Part shown: in pieces, positions 60,796 through 64,000 of the stretch | How the letters are laid out: the number at the start of each line of letters is the position of its first letter | Position numbering within the stretch: the stretch's first letter is position 1 | Program-made: the position numbers and the translations under genes | Notes under the pieces: model-generated | Databases searched by the model: none | What the model saw: only the letters and a program-made list of their open reading frames with translations | Told to the model about the DNA's origin: nothing | DNA from: Klebsiella huaxiensis | Lineage (GTDB): Bacteria > Pseudomonadota > Gammaproteobacteria > Enterobacterales > Enterobacteriaceae | Length of the DNA: 64,000 nucleotides | Assembly: GCF_003261575.2 (NCBI RefSeq) | Contig: NZ_CP036175.1 | Span: 1,798,001 to 1,862,000, forward strand | Direction of reading: 5' to 3'

Positions 60796-60825
60796 TGTAT
60801 GACGTTTTAATCATTTCGTCATACA
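60796..60825. promoter_or_regulatory. Perfect 9-bp inverted repeat abutting the riboswitch promoter
   Basis: TGTATGACG and CGTCATACA pair exactly with a 12-base spacer. The right arm ends at 60825, one base before the -35 element TTGACC. This geometry is typical of an operator for a dimeric regulator, but no known site matches. Confidence 0.45.
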
Positions 60826-60826
60826 G

Positions 60827-60855
60827 TTGACCTTGTTAACAATTGCCGCTAGAGT
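60827..60855 (+). promoter_or_regulatory. Candidate promoter of the B12-riboswitch transcript
   Basis: TTGACC at 60827-60832 and TAGAGT at 60850-60855 are 17 bases apart. The predicted transcription start is about 60862, shortly before the riboswitch aptamer. The -10 matches four of six consensus positions. Confidence 0.6.
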
Positions 60856-60884
60856 CGCTGTCGACAGCATTTCATTACATTTTT

Positions 60885-61057
60885 GTATTTGAATAGGAAT
60901 ATGGTGCGAATTGTTAAATTCAATGCCATAACTGCCCCCGCAACTGTAGGCGGATGCTGAATATCCTTGTGCGGTTAATTAACCGCAGGTCACTGTAAAG
61001 CTTGTCTTTATGGGAAGGCTGATATTCTGATTACCGTGAGTCAGGAGACCTGCTGTC
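60885..61057 (+). promoter_or_regulatory. Cobalamin (B12) riboswitch
   Basis: The conserved aptamer elements appear in order: AATAGGAATATGGTGCGAA (core J1/2 segment, about 60892), then ACTGCCCCCGCAACTGT (about 60931-60947). After the variable P7-P10 arms comes the B12 box GTCAGGAGACCTGCTGT (61040-61056). This is the standard adenosylcobalamin aptamer that shuts off downstream genes when B12 is abundant. The stems of peripheral arms, such as TGCGGTTAATTAACCGCA, are also present. Confidence 0.93.
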
Positions 61058-61294
61058 AACAATGTTGTATACCATTGAGTGGACGGGATGGTCCATGGGA
61101 TGAATTATTTGACGCAGGCAGTAGTGTATTTATGAATAAAATTTTGGCTAAGTAAGGCTTATTTGCATTTTTTGCATATCTTTATTCTTAAATTTCACGA
61201 TTCAATGTCATCTATCTTCATGTCTCCTCCCGATATATGGAACGAAATAAGCCATGACCAGACCTTCAGATCTGGCATCAACGGGACGATGATA
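61058..61294 (+). other. Leader between riboswitch and binding-protein gene
   Basis: The 237-base stretch from the B12 box to the chosen start contains two tiny overlapping reading frames: ATG 61094 to TGA 61141 (15 codons) and ATG 61132 to TAA 61155 (MNKILAK). A possible hairpin CCAGA/TCTGG at about 61259-61276 lies just before the ribosome-binding site. I see no clear intrinsic terminator. The expression platform is not resolved. Confidence 0.4.
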
Positions 61295-62347
61295 ATGCAC
61301 GCTAATTTTACTTCTTTCACTTCTAAAAAAACGCTTCTGATTATTGCAGGCGCAACTCTACTACTCAACTCCAGTGTCGCCAGTGCGGCAAAAACTGAAT
61401 ATCCCTTAACGATTAAAAACTGCGGCCGCGACATCACCTTCAATCAGGCCCCTAAACGTGTGGCGACGGTGGGTCAGAACAGCACTGAAATTTTCTATTC
61501 ACTCGGGCTTGCCGATCGCGTTGTGGGTACTTCGCTGTGGTTTGGCCCGGTACCTGATGCGTATAAAGCGGCAAACGAGAAAGTGGACGTCATTGCGCAA
61601 AATATTCCCAGCTTCGAAGGGATTATTGCTAAAAAACCGGAGCTGGTTGCCAGCCAGTTTGAGTGGCAAATCGGCCCTGCGGGTACGGTTGCCTCTTACG
61701 AGCAGTTTAGTGAACTGAACGTTCCGGTCTACACCGCGCCTGCCGACTGTGCGAAAGATAACGAAGATGGCGGTGATGGCGTCCGTAAAGGCATGTTTGA
61801 TATTGCCATGGTGTATCAGGAAGTCGCTGATCTGGCAAAAATCTTCGACGTTCAGGATAAAGGCGATGCGCTGATTGCCAGTCTTAAAGCGCGTGAAGTG
61901 GCAGCGATAAATAAAATTTCCGGCATGGATAAAAATGTCTCAGCAGTATTCTGGTTCTCCAGCGCCGACCTGCAGCTTGATCCTTACGTGGCAGGGAAGT
62001 TTGGTCCAGCCGCATGGATTGCTCAGAAGCTGGGCGTGAAAAACGTTATTGATTCAGCCGAAGAGTGGCCAACGGTAGGTTGGGAGACCATTGCCAAAGC
62101 CAATCCTTCGGTCATTGTACTCGGTGAGATGAGCCGTCGCCGCTTCCCGGCCGATGACTGGCAGGTCAAGATGGATTACCTCAAGTCCGACCCAGTCGCC
62201 AAACTACTTCCTGCGGTGAAGGAAAATCATCTGCCTGTCATTGACGTACAAACAATGAACGCCGGCATCAGAACTATTGATGGGCTAGAAAAACTGGCTG
62301 ATGCCCTGGTTGAATATGGCTTAGCGCATCCGCAGGCCTCTCATTAA
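61295..62347 (+). CDS. Periplasmic binding protein of a corrinoid/metal-chelate ABC importer
   Basis: A Peripla_BP_2 (FecB/BtuF-like) protein. ATG 61295 is preferred (GGGA eight bases before it); ATG 61289 or an upstream TTG are possible but would lengthen the N-terminus. The 350 residues start with a signal peptide (KKTLLIIAGATLLLN...VASA|AKTEYP). Two cysteines (Cys43 in KNCGRDITF, Cys152 in PADCAKDN) may form a disulfide. Family segments are APKRVATVGQNSTEIFYSLGLADRVVG, AKKPELVASQFEW and the C-terminal IRTIDGLEKLADAL. It is clearly larger than BtuF (266). The upstream B12 riboswitch makes a cobalamin, cobinamide or cobalt-chelate ligand likely. The substrate is inferred, not shown. Confidence 0.82.
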   Translation: MHANFTSFTSKKTLLIIAGATLLLNSSVASAAKTEYPLTIKNCGRDITFNQAPKRVATVGQNSTEIFYSLGLADRVVGTSLWFGPVPDAYKAANEKVDVIAQNIPSFEGIIAKKPELVASQFEWQIGPAGTVASYEQFSELNVPVYTAPADCAKDNEDGGDGVRKGMFDIAMVYQEVADLAKIFDVQDKGDALIASLKAREVAAINKISGMDKNVSAVFWFSSADLQLDPYVAGKFGPAAWIAQKLGVKNVIDSAEEWPTVGWETIAKANPSVIVLGEMSRRRFPADDWQVKMDYLKSDPVAKLLPAVKENHLPVIDVQTMNAGIRTIDGLEKLADALVEYGLAHPQASH

Positions 62348-62415
62348 TCTACGTTTTGCGCTATGCCCTGGCCCGGCATAGCGCATCTCCGTTACTCAGG
62401 AACGCAGATATAATC

Positions 62416-63483
62416 ATGAGTGATTCTCGCAGGATGCGTCGTGCTGTTGGTCAGCTTGCGGTAAGAGTTGGTGGACATGCCATTTGGGTTAGTGTGCTGA
62501 TGTGCTGCGTACTGCTGGCGGGGATCTCCATTGGCGAAACGCTTATCCCCTGGCAGCATGTACTCAGTACGCTGGCAAATCGTCTGCTTGATACTGACTA
62601 TCCAGTCGATGCGCTGGATGCCGGGATCATCTGGAACTATCGCCTGACGCGAGCCCTGGTTTCTGCCTGCTGCGGCGCGTGCCTCGCGGTGTCCGGGGTA
62701 GTGCTACAGTCGATACTGCGTAATGCGCTTGCTGAGCCCTATCTGCTGGGCATTTCCGCCGGGGCTTCTACCGGTGCAGTACTGGTTGCGCTCACCGGTC
62801 TGGGGGCCGGGATCATCAGCATGTCATTTGGTGCTTTCATTGGTGCGCTGGCGGCATTTCTGTTCGTCGCTTTGCTGGCGATAGCTGCAGGCGGCAGGCA
62901 AGGTGGTGGCATTACAACCCAAATCATTCTTGCCGGGATCGCCAGTTCGCAGCTATTCAACGCCATTACTTCACTGGTCATCACCCGCTCAGCAAACGCC
63001 GAGCAGGCGCGCGGTATTATGTTCTGGCTGTTGGGTAATCTGAGCGGCGTGCGCTGGCCCGATGTTGTCTTAGCCATTCCTACTGCCCTGGTCGGTGTCG
63101 CACTGTGCTTCTGTTATGCCCGCCATCTAGATGCTTTTTCCTTTGGCGCTGAGTCTGCGGCATCGCTGGGAATTCCTGTCAAACGCACTCGTGCGGTACT
63201 TATCGCCGCTGTCACCGGTATGACGGCGATTATGGTCTCCATCGTCGGAGCCATTGGCTTTGTTGGTCTGGTTATCCCCCACGCTGCCCGTATGTTGGTT
63301 GGTAACCAACACCATCGCCTGTTGCCAGTTAGCGCACTGATTGGGGCGATTTTTCTCATCATTGCCGATGTTATCTCCCGCACATTACTACCCGGACAAG
63401 TATTACCTATAGGTGTGATCACGGCTCTGGTCGGCGCGCCCGCGTTTTCAATCATCCTGATCAGAGGAAATAAGGCCAAATGA
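62416..63483 (+). CDS. FecCD-family ABC importer permease
   Basis: The 355-residue permease from ATG 62416 has about ten hydrophobic helices. Conserved FecCD segments are WNYRLTRALVSACCGACLAVSGVVLQSILRNALAEPYLLGISAGASTG, WLLGNLSGVRWPDV, SLGIPVKRTRAVLIA and GAIGFVGLVIPHAARMLVG (coupling region). It should form the homodimeric membrane channel for the upstream binding protein. A longer TTG-initiated frame from 62356 is less likely. Its stop overlaps the ATPase start (ATGA). Confidence 0.9.
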   Translation: MSDSRRMRRAVGQLAVRVGGHAIWVSVLMCCVLLAGISIGETLIPWQHVLSTLANRLLDTDYPVDALDAGIIWNYRLTRALVSACCGACLAVSGVVLQSILRNALAEPYLLGISAGASTGAVLVALTGLGAGIISMSFGAFIGALAAFLFVALLAIAAGGRQGGGITTQIILAGIASSQLFNAITSLVITRSANAEQARGIMFWLLGNLSGVRWPDVVLAIPTALVGVALCFCYARHLDAFSFGAESAASLGIPVKRTRAVLIAAVTGMTAIMVSIVGAIGFVGLVIPHAARMLVGNQHHRLLPVSALIGAIFLIIADVISRTLLPGQVLPIGVITALVGAPAFSIILIRGNKAK

Positions 63484-64000
63484 CCGTCAATTCTGTACTG
63501 CCTCCTTTAGCCTCGGCTGAAGTCGTTATCGAGGCGTGTAACCTGCGCTGGAAGGTAAAAGGCAAAGCGATCGTTGATGATGTCTCGCTCAGGGTGGCTC
63601 CCGGCGAGTTTGTCGGGATTATTGGCCCTAACGGATCGGGTAAAACATCACTCATTTCGTTGTTAGCAGGTTTGTTGAAACCCACGTCTGGACGCATCAC
63701 GCTACAGCAAAAAGCACTCCACCATTACTCACGTCGCCACCTTGCACAGCAGGTGGCGCTGGTCGAACAACAGGCTGAGACAGGTGAACGTATTACCGCT
63801 TTGCAGGCCGTTTCGCTGGGACGGACCCCCTGGCTTAGCCTGCTGTCACCTTGGTCAGCGAATGATGATGACATCGTGCAGACCATGCTGGAGAAAGTTG
63901 ATCTTCATGCATTACAGCATCGCTGTTGGCATACCTTCTCCGGTGGAGAAAAGCAGCGCCTGCATATCGCCCGAGCGCTGGCACAGCAGCCGCAGTTGTT
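63480..64000 (+). CDS. ABC importer ATPase, 5' part (runs off right edge)
   Basis: ATG 63480 overlaps the permease stop by four bases. The first 173 residues show Walker A GPNGSGKT (about 49-56), Q-loop VALVEQQ and the signature FSGGEKQR. The frame is open to the window edge, before Walker B. It completes a BtuCDF/FecBCDE-type importer with the two preceding genes and shares their riboswitch-controlled transcript. Confidence 0.92.
   Translation, partial: MTVNSVLPPLASAEVVIEACNLRWKVKGKAIVDDVSLRVAPGEFVGIIGPNGSGKTSLISLLAGLLKPTSGRITLQQKALHHYSRRHLAQQVALVEQQAETGERITALQAVSLGRTPWLSLLSPWSANDDDIVQTMLEKVDLHALQHRCWHTFSGGEKQRLHIARALAQQPQL

Noticed and set aside
1..64000. CRISPR array, prophage, toxin-antitoxin or anti-phage island
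   Set aside because: No regularly spaced repeats, phage genes, transposases or recognisable defence genes were found; nearly all sequence is assigned to conserved chromosomal genes.

Overview
The window is a stretch of enterobacterial chromosome, most likely from the Klebsiella/Raoultella group. The gene order largely follows Escherichia coli K-12 from glpA to fruA. The major porin resembles Klebsiella OmpK36, and several genes (mgtE, a SulP transporter, a DeoR/NUDIX pair, an AI-2E-family permease) occupy places where K-12 has none or something else. There are no phage genes, insertion sequences or CRISPR arrays. The species call is inference from remembered proteins, not from a search.

Layout. 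1-5.4 kb: the 5' half of glpA with GlpR-like operators, a decayed MFS gene where K-12 has glpTQ, then yfaE-nrdB-nrdA (aerobic ribonucleotide reductase and its ferredoxin) with DnaA and NrdR boxes upstream. 5.4-9 kb: ubiG and, divergently, gyrA, whose residue 83 is isoleucine, a classic quinolone-resistance substitution. 9-15.4 kb: the Rcs envelope-stress phosphorelay rcsC, rcsB, rcsD, with a candidate small membrane protein just upstream of rcsD. 15.6-17.2 kb: micF RNA and ompC with OmpR sites. 17.2-22 kb: apbE, ada-alkB (alkylation repair), yojI. 22-28.7 kb: mgtE and a SulP gene with overlapping 3' ends, mqo, eco, an AI-2E-family permease, and tRNA-Pro(GGG). 28.7-38.4 kb: yejM, yejL, yejK, a DeoR/NUDIX pair, rplY, radD, rsuA, bcr, yejG. 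38.4-51.4 kb: the yejABEF peptide/microcin C importer, pdeN, mepS, lpxT, yeiR, yeiQ, yeiP, yeiW. 51.4-60 kb: a nucleoside salvage block (yeiL, rihB, nupX, with a full-length ERIC element), setB, and the Cra-controlled fruBKA operon. 60-64 kb: a GNAT acetyltransferase, then a cobalamin riboswitch leading into a FecBCD-type ABC importer cut by the right edge.

How the genes work together. Several blocks are complete pathways: NrdA/NrdB/YfaE make deoxynucleotides; RcsC, RcsD and RcsB form one relay; Ada induces itself and AlkB; FruA/FruB/FruK import and phosphorylate fructose; RihB and NupX salvage nucleosides; YejA/B/E/F form one importer. The least conventional part is the right end, where one transcript appears to be governed by a B12 aptamer and possibly also by a protein at a perfect inverted repeat touching the promoter. 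Its product is a periplasmic-binding-protein importer larger than BtuF, probably for a corrinoid or a related metal chelate.
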